Source of the DNA: CAZXSK01 sp964642855
Lineage (GTDB): Bacteria; Planctomycetota; Phycisphaerae; SM23-33
Assembly (NCBI GenBank): GCA_964642855.1
Contig: CAZXSK010000009.1
Location: 14,589-78,588 of the forward strand
Direction of reading: 5' to 3'
DNA: 64,000 nt
Shown here: in pieces, positions 34,392-42,640 of the stretch
How positions within the stretch are numbered: position 1 is the stretch's first letter
Layout: each line of letters starts with the position of its first letter
Position numbers and translations under genes: made by a program
The notes under the pieces: model-generated
Told to the model about the DNA's origin: nothing
The model's input: only the letters and a program-made list of their open reading frames with translations
The model's database searches: none

Positions 34392-35438
34392 ATGCCTGAC
34401 GACCGCGAAGCGATGCTCTGGAAGACGGAGGACGATCACCTGCGCTGTGTGCTCTGCGCGCACCGGTGCCGGATCCCCGAGGGAGAGGTGGGCTTCTGCC
34501 GCGTCCGCCGAAACGAGCAGGGCACGCTGCGCCCCATCACGTACGGCCGGCTTGTGGCGGCGAATGTGGACCCCATCGAGAAGAAGCCGCTCTTCCACTT
34601 TCTGCCCGGCAGCAGGAGCCTGTCAATTGCGTCGGCTGGGTGTAATTTCCAGTGCGAGTTCTGCCAGAACTGGCAGATATCGCAGGCCCCGCGCGACGGA
34701 CGGGAAGGGATCGGACGCGAGGCGACTCCCGAGCAGATTGTCGCAGCGGCCGGTGAAAACGGCTGCGCGTCGATCAGCTACACGTACACCGAGCCGACGG
34801 TGTTTTTCGAGTTTGCCTACGACTGCGCGACGCTCGCAAAGGAGCGGGGGATCGGCAACTGTTTCGTCTCCAACGGCTACATGACGCCCGAGGCGGTCGC
34901 GGAGGTCGCCCCGGTGCTCGACGCGATCAACGTGGATCTCAAGGCGTTCCGCGACGAAACGTACAAGCAGGTGATGAAGGCGCGCCTCCAGCCGGTGCTG
35001 ACCTGCCTGGAGTCTCTGGTGAAGGCGGGGGTCTGGGTGGAGGTGACCACGCTGATCGTGCCCGGCATGAACGATTCGCGCGAAGAGCTTTCGGACATCG
35101 CGGGCTTCATCGCCGAGAAGCTCGGCCGGCACGTGCCGTGGCATGTCAGCCGATTCCACGCCGACTACAAGATGGATCACACGCCCACCACGCCGATGGA
35201 GACGCTGGAGACAGCGTGCGAGGTCGCGGGCGAGAAGGGGCTGCGACACGTGTACTGCGGCAACGTTGCAGGTCACTCGGGCGAGAGCACGTACTGCCCC
35301 CGTTGCGGCGAGATGCTCATCCGGCGGATGGGATACCAGATCCGCGACAACCGCCTGGCCGAAGGGGCGACGTGCCCGGCGTGCGGCGAGCCGATCCGCG
35401 GGGTGTGGCAGCTGCCCGCCCCCCAGCCCGGCCGGTAG
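34392..35438 (+). CDS. amrS: AmmeMemoRadiSam-type radical SAM enzyme
   Basis: The product has 348 residues. It starts at the ATG at 34392 with GAGAGG upstream. The radical-SAM cluster is CNFQCEFC, cysteines 84, 88 and 91. An extra N-terminal cysteine set (residues 19, 22, 26, 36; CVLCAHRCRIPEGEVGFC) and a C-terminal zinc-ribbon-like pair (CPRCGE, CPACGEP) match the AmrS branch, related to pyruvate-formate-lyase activases. The usual partners AMMECR1 and Memo are not present. It cleaves SAM to start a radical reaction. The product and target are unknown even for the family. It is the last gene of a plus-strand run. Confidence 0.85.
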   Translation: MPDDREAMLWKTEDDHLRCVLCAHRCRIPEGEVGFCRVRRNEQGTLRPITYGRLVAANVDPIEKKPLFHFLPGSRSLSIASAGCNFQCEFCQNWQISQAPRDGREGIGREATPEQIVAAAGENGCASISYTYTEPTVFFEFAYDCATLAKERGIGNCFVSNGYMTPEAVAEVAPVLDAINVDLKAFRDETYKQVMKARLQPVLTCLESLVKAGVWVEVTTLIVPGMNDSREELSDIAGFIAEKLGRHVPWHVSRFHADYKMDHTPTTPMETLETACEVAGEKGLRHVYCGNVAGHSGESTYCPRCGEMLIRRMGYQIRDNRLAEGATCPACGEPIRGVWQLPAPQPGR

Positions 35439-35478
35439 AAAACGCCGAAGACGCAGGACAGCCCTGCGCCTCCGGCGT
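35437..35478 (-). terminator. Terminator for the PDZ protein gene
   Basis: Outer stem ACGCCG (35442-35447) with CGGCGT (35473-35478), inner stem CGCAGG (35452-35457) with CCTGCG (35463-35468). On the minus strand it is followed by TTTTC. Confidence 0.65.
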
Positions 35479-35504
35479 CTGGTTGATCGTTGCGGTGTTG
35501 CCAG

Positions 35505-37910
35505 CTACTGCTGCTCTTGCTCGAGGCCTTCGTCGTCGGTCGGGTCGTAGGTGTCGACCTGCAGATCGGCGAAGCGCGTCTTGCCCATCCTGAGGATGGT
35601 CAGGCGGACCTTTTCTTTGCCGTCCTGCTTGGCCTGGGCGATCCGGTCGCGAAGCTGGCGGACGCCCGTCACGGGCTTGTCGTCGATCCGCGTGATGATC
35701 TCGTTCGGCCAGATCTTGGCGACCAGTGTCGGCGAGCCCGGCTCGACCTTTACGATGATCACGCCGGGGTCGTCCTTCTCGAGCTTGAGTCCGGATCGGA
35801 CCTCGTAGGTGAGGTTCTTGACGGTCAGCCCGAGCTTGCGGTTCTGCCAGCGGGTGGCGGACTCAAGATCCGGCGGGGCCATCTCGATCTTGTAATCGAT
35901 CGTGTCGGTCTTCCCGCCGCCTTTCTCGTCGCGCCGGTAGTAGGTGATCGTCACCTTCTTGCCGATGCCCACCGCGTCCATCGCGCGGGTAAGGAAGCTC
36001 TGGCGGCTTTTCCAGACCTGCGGGGCCGGGCCTTCGTCGCCGCCGCCTCCGTAGTATCGGTACCGCCATCCGTAGTCGCGGTCCTGCACGTAGTCGCTGC
36101 TGAACTCGAACGGATAGGGCATGGTCTCGGCCTTGGCCTTGAGGAGGATGTCCCCCACCTCGATGCCCGCCTTGGCGGCCGGGCTGTCAGGATAAACGAC
36201 ATTGACCATGAACCCGATCTGGCCGTCCTTGGTGGGCTTCTCGACCTTGAGCTTCTCGGCGAGGTCCTTGTTCATGCCCACGTACTCGACCCCGAACCAC
36301 GCGCGCCTGCGGGCGAGTTCTCGCGGCTTGACCTTGATCTTCGGATCCATGTGCTTGTCCGGCTCGGACAGCGCCTTGCGAAGCGAGTCGACCAGGAAGA
36401 TCCGCTGCTCGGTGATCTGGTTGCCGTAGTAATACCTGCGGGAGGCTTCCAGGCGTCTGGCTTCCTCGTCCTCGATGCGTTCCTGCACGAACAGGCCGGC
36501 GAGCCTGCCGTCGAAAGTCAGCAGCAGTTCGCCTCCGCGGAGGCCCCGCATGGGGTACCAGTGGTACTTGCCCTCGTAGCCGCGCTGTTTGCCGATCAGC
36601 CGGTTGGTCTTGAGGTCGAGGTACTTGGCCCCGAACTTCTTGCGCATCGTGCCGACCCAGAACGGTTTCATCCGTGGCAGGTCGGATTTCGCCATCGCTA
36701 CCGCGCCGGGGACCTTGCTGCCCTCGGGCATGCGGACCACGAACGCCGCGAAGCTCTTGTAGGCGCCCACGAAGTCCAGGGGCGTTCGGCGGGAGTTGGA
36801 GTGCTTCAGGAAAAGGCTGCTGATCTGGTCGGCGGTTTCCCGCTCGAGGTTCATCGGCACGAGGATGTCCCGATCGCTGATGGCGATTCCGTACAGTTCA
36901 ACTTCCCGCCCCGAAGCGCCGCCGTAGCCGTAGTCGCTGTCTCCGCTGGAACGGAGTTTCAGGATGATCTCCTGGATCGCGGGAGTCAGCTCCTTGCGGA
37001 TCGACTCCTTGGTCTTTTCGAGCTTGTCCGTGGAAACCCCGTCGGCCTTGACGAGGTCGGGCCCGAGCCAGAGGGCTTCTTCCTGTTTGACGTCGAAATA
37101 CGATCCGGCGGAAAGCCCCACCGGCTTGCCGTCCTTACGGGCGACGATCCCGGGCTGGCCTCCTGCGCCGGAGTAGCGGTAGCTCGACCGATACCCGTAG
37201 AAGACGTTGTGCACCTTCCCCCGTGCGTAGCGCACGGTGGGGGGCAGGGGGCTGAAGCGCAGCCGCCACTCGTCGTCGACCTGGCTCATGCCCGCTTCCT
37301 GCAGCGAGGTCATCACGCCGTCGGAGAGAGGGGCGAACTCCAGGGGCCTGGTGGCTTTGGTGCCGGCCTTGTCGAGCTTGAGGATCATCGCCGGGGCGTC
37401 GATCAGGAGTTTCTCGCGCGTGGCGGAAAAGGTCTTGCCGCCAATGGTCTCGACCTCGACCTTCTTGATGAACCGCTGCTCGATGCCGTCGTCCCCGATA
37501 AGCACCTTGCCCTCGTCTAGCACCACGCCGACGGTCTCGGCCGGGCGTTTCTTGTCGATGTACTCGCTGTAGAGTTCGTTGATCTGCCAGTCCTGCTGCT
37601 GGACGTCGACGCTCTCGCGGGTGTCCTTCTGGTACCAGGTGCGGACGATCACGAACCCGTCCCGGGCTGCGCTGAGAAGCTCCTGCGGGATCAGCTCATC
37701 GTTGGCGTCCTTCTTGGTCTTCTCGTCGCCGGTATCGTTGGCGGAATCTTCTTCCGAAGTGTCGGCGATTTCGACGGTGACTTCTGCGTCGGGCTGGTCG
37801 TCCGGCGCGGAGACGACTTCTCCGTCTTGTCCGAATGTCGAACCCGCCACTGCCAGGAGCAGGCAGAGCATCCAGGCGATGGAACCGGTTGCGTTTCGCT
37901 TGTTTGTCAT
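35505..37910 (-). CDS. Large PDZ protein with degenerate trypsin-like domains
   Basis: The product has 801 residues with a cleavable-type signal peptide (SIAWMLCLLLAVAGSTFGQ). After an acidic linker come two regions that keep the strand pattern of HtrA proteases but have lost the triad: VGVVLDEGKVLIGDDG to GQPGIVARKDGKPVGLS, and GIAISDRDILVPMN to LRGGELLLTFDGRLAGLFV. Where HtrA has GNSGGP they have GQPGIV and RGGELL. Two PDZ domains follow at about 540-690 and 730-790 (VYPDSPAAKAGIEVGDILL, VEPGSPTLVAKIWPNEIITRIDD). It is probably periplasmic. The gene starts 4 bases after the active HtrA-type lipoprotein gene, suggesting a pseudoprotease partner. Confidence 0.7.
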   Translation of the reverse strand: MTNKRNATGSIAWMLCLLLAVAGSTFGQDGEVVSAPDDQPDAEVTVEIADTSEEDSANDTGDEKTKKDANDELIPQELLSAARDGFVIVRTWYQKDTRESVDVQQQDWQINELYSEYIDKKRPAETVGVVLDEGKVLIGDDGIEQRFIKKVEVETIGGKTFSATREKLLIDAPAMILKLDKAGTKATRPLEFAPLSDGVMTSLQEAGMSQVDDEWRLRFSPLPPTVRYARGKVHNVFYGYRSSYRYSGAGGQPGIVARKDGKPVGLSAGSYFDVKQEEALWLGPDLVKADGVSTDKLEKTKESIRKELTPAIQEIILKLRSSGDSDYGYGGASGREVELYGIAISDRDILVPMNLERETADQISSLFLKHSNSRRTPLDFVGAYKSFAAFVVRMPEGSKVPGAVAMAKSDLPRMKPFWVGTMRKKFGAKYLDLKTNRLIGKQRGYEGKYHWYPMRGLRGGELLLTFDGRLAGLFVQERIEDEEARRLEASRRYYYGNQITEQRIFLVDSLRKALSEPDKHMDPKIKVKPRELARRRAWFGVEYVGMNKDLAEKLKVEKPTKDGQIGFMVNVVYPDSPAAKAGIEVGDILLKAKAETMPYPFEFSSDYVQDRDYGWRYRYYGGGGDEGPAPQVWKSRQSFLTRAMDAVGIGKKVTITYYRRDEKGGGKTDTIDYKIEMAPPDLESATRWQNRKLGLTVKNLTYEVRSGLKLEKDDPGVIIVKVEPGSPTLVAKIWPNEIITRIDDKPVTGVRQLRDRIAQAKQDGKEKVRLTILRMGKTRFADLQVDTYDPTDDEGLEQEQQ

Positions 37911-37914
37911 GGCC

Positions 37915-39477
37915 TTACTCCTCTTTCAGGTAGTCTTTGGACCAGTCGAGAACGATCCAGTTCTTCCGGCTGTGGCGCTTGATCGTGATGAGCACCTTCT
38001 TCTCGACGAGTTTCTTGTCGTTGACCAGTGCTTCGTAGGCCTTGCGGACGTCGTCGAGCGTTTTGACGGGCGTATCGCCGATCTTGAGGATCACGTCGTC
38101 TTCGTTGAGGCCTGCGTCGGATGCGTTGCCGGGGTACCGCACGCCCTGGATGTACACGCCGCCTTCGGGCTGGAAGTAGTGCAGCGTGGGATTCTTGTAC
38201 TGCGAGATCTCCTTGACGGTCATGTTCCACCGCTTGCAGTCGAAGTCTTCGCCCTCGAACTTGCCACGGATGATCGGCGTGAGGGTGAACGTCTCGACCT
38301 TCCTGCCGCCGAGGTCCCAGCCCTTGACGCGATCGGAGATCGCCATCGCTTCCTCCACGGTCAGTGCGGGTGAGCCATTGGGATCGGTGCCGGCTTCGTC
38401 CGAAGCTCCGGACTCCCTGACCATGACATTGGCATCGGCCGAGGCGGAGCTCTTGCGGGCGACCACCACGCCAACGGGATCGTCGACCGAGAGGTCGGCC
38501 AGCATTCTTTCAATGGCCGGGAGATTCTCGACGTATTGTCCCTCCACGGTCCGGTCGCCGACCAGCAGCAGGATGTCGCCGTCGAGCAGGCCGGCCTTCA
38601 TCGCCGGCGAATCACTGTCGACGCTGCGGACCAGCACGCCGTGGTCGGAGTTGGTGAACGTGTTGGAGTTGAAGTCGTTCAGTGCCTGCAGCTGCAGGCC
38701 GGTGTAGGCCCGCTGGACCTTGACCGGCCATTCGTTGGGGTCGGTGTTCTCGGCGCGGGCCCGCAGGCGGGAGATCACGTCCTTGACGACGTTGGAGGGG
38801 ATCGAGAACCCGATGCCGTCGGCGTAGCCACCCATGCCCAGGGTGTTGATGCCGATGATCCGGCCGTTGATGTCCACCAGCGGCCCGCCGGAGTTGCCCG
38901 GGTTGATTGGCGCGTCGGTCTGGAACCAGAGGTTGAACCTGTGCTGCGACGAGAAGCCCAGGTACCGCCGGGTATTGGAGACGATGCCCTGGGAGATGCT
39001 CCGCTGGAACCCAAAGGGCGAGCCCAGCGCCATGGCGACCTGGCCTTCCTCGACCCGGTCGCTGTCGCCGAACCTGGCAACGGCCAGGGGGGCGTGGCCT
39101 TCGGGCAGCTCGAGCTTCAGCAGCGCCAGGTCGGTTTCGGGGTCGAGCCCGACGACCACAGCCGGGACCTGCTCCTTGTCGCCCAGCACGCAGTTGACCT
39201 CGATGGCCTTTTCGGCGACGTGGTTGTTGGTCACGACGTACCCGTTGGCGTCGATGATGACACCCGAGCCGTAGACCTCCATGCGTTCGATCTCGCCGCC
39301 TTCAAAGCTTTCCTGGATCGGCTTGACGAACACAAGCGCCGGATACACGCGGTCCTTCGCGACGGCCTTGGCTTCCTCCAGGTTCACCTGCTTCCTGCCG
39401 GTCGGGTCGCAGCCTGTCGAAAGGGAGAGTATCCCCCCGGCCAGGACCCCAAACAGGACCATTCCGCGCTTGCTCAT
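37915..39477 (-). CDS. HtrA/DegP-type serine protease, lipoprotein form
   Basis: The product has 520 residues. A lipoprotein signal ends in LSTGC with cysteine at 23, so it should be anchored to a membrane facing the periplasm. The trypsin-like domain has the full triad: histidine 86 (TNNHVAEK), aspartate 116 (LDPETDLALLK) and serine 196 (NPGNSGGP). The start of the first PDZ domain is about residue 255, and a second, longer PDZ-like region lies at about 445-505, with an insert between. ATG at 39477 was chosen because AAGGAG lies 7 bases upstream; an in-frame ATG 15 bases earlier is possible. It digests or refolds damaged envelope proteins. It is co-transcribed with the 801-residue PDZ partner. 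Confidence 0.9.
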   Translation of the reverse strand: MSKRGMVLFGVLAGGILSLSTGCDPTGRKQVNLEEAKAVAKDRVYPALVFVKPIQESFEGGEIERMEVYGSGVIIDANGYVVTNNHVAEKAIEVNCVLGDKEQVPAVVVGLDPETDLALLKLELPEGHAPLAVARFGDSDRVEEGQVAMALGSPFGFQRSISQGIVSNTRRYLGFSSQHRFNLWFQTDAPINPGNSGGPLVDINGRIIGINTLGMGGYADGIGFSIPSNVVKDVISRLRARAENTDPNEWPVKVQRAYTGLQLQALNDFNSNTFTNSDHGVLVRSVDSDSPAMKAGLLDGDILLLVGDRTVEGQYVENLPAIERMLADLSVDDPVGVVVARKSSASADANVMVRESGASDEAGTDPNGSPALTVEEAMAISDRVKGWDLGGRKVETFTLTPIIRGKFEGEDFDCKRWNMTVKEISQYKNPTLHYFQPEGGVYIQGVRYPGNASDAGLNEDDVILKIGDTPVKTLDDVRKAYEALVNDKKLVEKKVLITIKRHSRKNWIVLDWSKDYLKEE

Positions 39478-39581
39478 ACGCCGCTCCTTCATGTCAGCAA
39501 GGTTCGAGAACTTGAGTCGGCCCGAACGCTCCCGGACGGGCCGTTTCGATGCGAAGGCATCCCCGCTGCGTGCCATACCGG

Positions 39582-39609
39582 ATTATGCACGCCTCCGGGG
39601 GGCAGGCAA
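39582..39609 (-). promoter_or_regulatory. Sigma-70-like promoter for the HtrA operon
   Basis: On the minus strand TTGCCT (39609-39604), a 16-bp spacer and CATAAT (39587-39582). Leader about 100 nt. Confidence 0.5.
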
Positions 39610-39668
39610 GGAGAACCTTCAGCAGTAAGACGCGTGAACCCCCTGACTTGTTCTGCTCGCATGAGAAC

Positions 39669-39695
39669 GGGCCGACGGGAAAGCCCCGCCGGCCC
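39669..39695 (-). terminator. Possible terminator after the lyase-like gene
   Basis: A GGGCCGACGGG/CCCCGCCGGCCC-type stem at 39669-39695 with one wobble and a short loop, 22 bases past the stop at 39718. The following bases are weakly T-rich only. Confidence 0.5.
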
Positions 39696-39717
39696 GGGTG
39701 TGTCTGGGCGTGGAGTA

Positions 39718-42354
39718 CTACTTGCCCATCTTCTCGAACTCGATGTTCCCGTCCTTGTCGAGGGAAATCACCTGATCGCCGACCACTACCTTCCCGCCCT
39801 TGACTTCCGCCTTGGGGGCGTCGTCTGCCGTCGGGAAGTAAAGCGTCAGCGTCTTGCCGTCGAGCTTCACGCGCTGGCCATCGGCCTTGCCGGTGGTCAC
39901 CAGCAGCACGTCGGCGCCACTTCTGCCGGTGAAGTCCACGCCGAAGGCGGTTCCGTTGGCAACCGTCAGCGAACTGGTATCGCCCTGGGGGGTGTGCGAC
40001 CAGTGGCGAACGCGTCCGCTCTTGACCGAGCCCCAACTGATGTGCTTGCCCATCGTGTTGATGCGCAGCGCCTTGTCGGGTTTGGCAGCCATGTAGCCGC
40101 TGGTTCGTTCGGTCAGGAGGGTGATGACCGTGTCCTTGCCGTCCTTCCAGCGATTTCGCCAGGCGTAGAAGCCCCAGTGGCTGTCCCGGAAGCAGTGGGG
40201 CAGGACCTCGGCGGGGTTCCTGGCCTTGACGTCGGTCGGCCAGTTGACGAAAGCCGATACCGCGAACTGCGGGTACTTGCTGGCGGTGTCGTAGGGATGG
40301 CCTGCCTGGGCATCGGATTCGGCGAGGAACTGCTGGTAGTACCACTTGAGGGCGGACTTCTCGTCGGGCTGGACGCCCGCGAAGCCCACGGCGAAGTAGC
40401 CTGCACCGCTCTGTCCGCTGCGCGCCCAGACATTGTGTCCGTAGCTGCCGCGGATCGGCCAGAAGTCAGGCCGGCCGTTGCGGATGACCGTCTGGTAGAT
40501 CCACTTGAGGGTCATCATGCGGGCGTTGGAGCGTTCGACGTTGACAAAGTCGATGCCGGCGACGTTCTTCCAGGCCTGCATGGCACTGATGAATGCGATC
40601 TGCGAGGACATCGAGCCCGTGCCGTCGCCCTCGGCGAAGAATCCGCCGTCGCCGAAGCCCTGGCTGAGGTTGCGGATCATGCTGGATCGGGCGACCTTGA
40701 GCAGCGTGTCGATTTTGTCCTGGTCGACCCATTTCTCGCCGGTGACAGCAAGCAGCGCCAGCGACGCGCCGCCGACCTGCATGCCGAAGTGGTTGCTGGA
40801 GGGAGGCATCGTTCCCCGGGCGAGACTTTCCAGATCGATCGCCTTGCCGGAGTCTTCCTCGTCTTCTTCCTTGTCCTTCTTGCCGCCTTCGGAGTATTCC
40901 GCCAGGGCGAGCGTGAACTTCTTGCGGGTTTTCTCGTCGAGGGCGTCGTAGAGCAGATCGTAGGCGACGGCATACCAGCCGATCGACGGACCGGCGCGAA
41001 GCGCGCCGCCGGGCTTGCGGAAGCTGTAGCGGTCGTCGCGATCGCGCTGCCCCTCGAGGGCTTTCTCGAAGCAGATCTTGCCGAACTCGGCGTACTTGTC
41101 CTTCTGGGTGAGCTGATAGAGCAGCCCGTAGCCGGCGGCATGTCCGATGGTATACGCACCGGGCTTGTCGAGTACGGAATTGCTGTACCCGCCGCCCATG
41201 TAGGCGTGGGTGGCGTCGGAGAAGACCTTCGTCATCGTCTCGCCTTCCTTGCCGTCCAGCAGGTAGCCCAGACGCTTGAGGATCGCCTTGCCCTCGGAGG
41301 TTTCCATCTTCTTGCGAAGTGCGCCCAGATCGCTCCGGCGGAACAGCAGCCGCGGGTGCTCGCCGGCCTTGGGAGCATCGTGGCCTTTGAGTTCGCGATA
41401 CCAAGGCCTGTTGTCCGGCGCGGCGAGGGTGTCCAGCCCTTCCCGCCACGTGCCGTCAAAGCTGCCCTCCACGACCTGGTCTTCCTTGCCTTCGATGGAA
41501 ACGGTGGCCTTGTAGGTGCCCACGATCAGGTTGCTGAGATACCTGCCCTCGAATTCGTAGGTGTACACGCAGGGCACCATGTCGAGGGTCATCGTGGGGA
41601 TGACCACCTTGCCCTCGAACCGGTTGCGGGTCATCGAGATTTCACTGCTGGCCGCTTTGACGGGCGTCCGCTGATAGGCGCGGAACTTCTGACTGAGCAG
41701 CCCGTGGCTGAGGGAATGGATCTTCTCGCCGTCGTCGGCGCTGACCCAGACCACCATGCAGCGGTTGCCGTACGAGGGTTTTCCCCCCACCAGCGCGCCC
41801 TGCATGTTCATCGTCAGCGTCACGTCTTCGGGCAGCGTGAAGGGCTCCTGCGGATTGCTCCAGCCGGTGACTTTGCCCTTCCTGCTGAAATCCTGCACGC
41901 TGGCGTCGTCGCTGGTGATCTCGACGACCTCGTAGGTGCCCGAGATCTTATGGTCGTCGCTGACCTTGGCGTCGATGTCCACGGTGATGTAGAACGGCTT
42001 GTGATCGATCGGAATCCACAGGTCGGGGGTGAAGTGGACCTTGAACTTGCCCTTCACCCGGCCGTCCTTGATCGGCACGTCGGAGAGGTCCGCGTAGTAC
42101 CAGCTGCGGTTGTAGGTCTTCTTCGCGCCGCGTTTGTCGGGGTCCCGGCTGGAGCCTACACAGCCGAGCCACTGGCCGTTTTCCTCGCGCGTGTAAATCG
42201 AAAGCGGCTTCTTGCCGCCCTTGAAAAGCCCCAGCAACCGGATCTCCCAGCCTCGGGCGGTCTTCTTCTCATCATCGGCTGAATCGTCAGCCAGGCAGAC
42301 GGAGGTGCCCAGCAGGATCAGAAGCGCCGGCGTCAGCATTCCCAAACGTTTCAT
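39718..42354 (-). CDS. Large exported protein, heparinase II/III-like polysaccharide lyase candidate
   Basis: The product has 878 residues with a signal peptide (LTPALLILLGTSVCLA). The first 300 residues are beta-rich and may bind sugar or the envelope. The centre (about 330-620) has the look of an alpha/alpha toroid, with aromatic and tryptophan-rich helices: LLFRRSDLGALRKKME, GPSIGWYAVAYDLLYDAL and SSNHFGMQVGGASLALLAVTG, and NHFG/GxGYFA-type phrases as in heparinase II/III or alginate-lyase families. The C-terminal 150 residues form beta sheets. It is divergent from a sulfatase-GH28 operon, so a role in cleaving uronic-acid-rich, sulfated polysaccharide is likely. Family assignment by eye is tentative. 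Confidence 0.6.
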   Translation of the reverse strand: MKRLGMLTPALLILLGTSVCLADDSADDEKKTARGWEIRLLGLFKGGKKPLSIYTREENGQWLGCVGSSRDPDKRGAKKTYNRSWYYADLSDVPIKDGRVKGKFKVHFTPDLWIPIDHKPFYITVDIDAKVSDDHKISGTYEVVEITSDDASVQDFSRKGKVTGWSNPQEPFTLPEDVTLTMNMQGALVGGKPSYGNRCMVVWVSADDGEKIHSLSHGLLSQKFRAYQRTPVKAASSEISMTRNRFEGKVVIPTMTLDMVPCVYTYEFEGRYLSNLIVGTYKATVSIEGKEDQVVEGSFDGTWREGLDTLAAPDNRPWYRELKGHDAPKAGEHPRLLFRRSDLGALRKKMETSEGKAILKRLGYLLDGKEGETMTKVFSDATHAYMGGGYSNSVLDKPGAYTIGHAAGYGLLYQLTQKDKYAEFGKICFEKALEGQRDRDDRYSFRKPGGALRAGPSIGWYAVAYDLLYDALDEKTRKKFTLALAEYSEGGKKDKEEDEEDSGKAIDLESLARGTMPPSSNHFGMQVGGASLALLAVTGEKWVDQDKIDTLLKVARSSMIRNLSQGFGDGGFFAEGDGTGSMSSQIAFISAMQAWKNVAGIDFVNVERSNARMMTLKWIYQTVIRNGRPDFWPIRGSYGHNVWARSGQSGAGYFAVGFAGVQPDEKSALKWYYQQFLAESDAQAGHPYDTASKYPQFAVSAFVNWPTDVKARNPAEVLPHCFRDSHWGFYAWRNRWKDGKDTVITLLTERTSGYMAAKPDKALRINTMGKHISWGSVKSGRVRHWSHTPQGDTSSLTVANGTAFGVDFTGRSGADVLLVTTGKADGQRVKLDGKTLTLYFPTADDAPKAEVKGGKVVVGDQVISLDKDGNIEFEKMGK

Positions 42355-42523
42355 CGTTCACTCCTCGAGTGCTTTGTTGTCAGCGTGTGCATCTTGCGTG
42401 GATCGCACCCCATGAATACCACAAAACGGGCGCTGGTTCCGAACCTGTTACGCAAATCGCGCCGCGTCGTGCGCGGAATTATCATGAGTCTTCCCGCGGG
42501 CGGATCTCTTTTGCAGGTGTGGG

Positions 42524-42552
42524 TTGCCCGTTGGACCCGCAGGCGATATGGT
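42524..42552 (+). promoter_or_regulatory. Sigma-70-like promoter for the sulfatase-GH28 pair
   Basis: TTGCCC (42524-42529), a 17-bp spacer and TATGGT (42547-42552). Leader about 80 nt. Confidence 0.5.
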
Positions 42553-42640
42553 GACTGATTCCCCGAGCGCCAGCCTCTCGTGCTGCGGGGCGAACACGCC
42601 GCGGGCCAGCCTCTTTGCAAGCTCAGAAAGGATAGCCGTC

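Noticed and set aside
35490..37520. A 676-codon plus-strand frame opposite the PDZ protein
   Set aside because: The minus-strand protein has a signal peptide and PDZ motifs. The plus-strand translation is only low-complexity A/G/L/V.
38536..42282. A long open frame on the plus strand (about 1250 codons) opposite the HtrA and lyase-like genes
   Set aside because: It is antisense to two well-supported genes and reads mostly as a consequence of high-GC codon use. It has no ribosome-binding site or recognisable domain.
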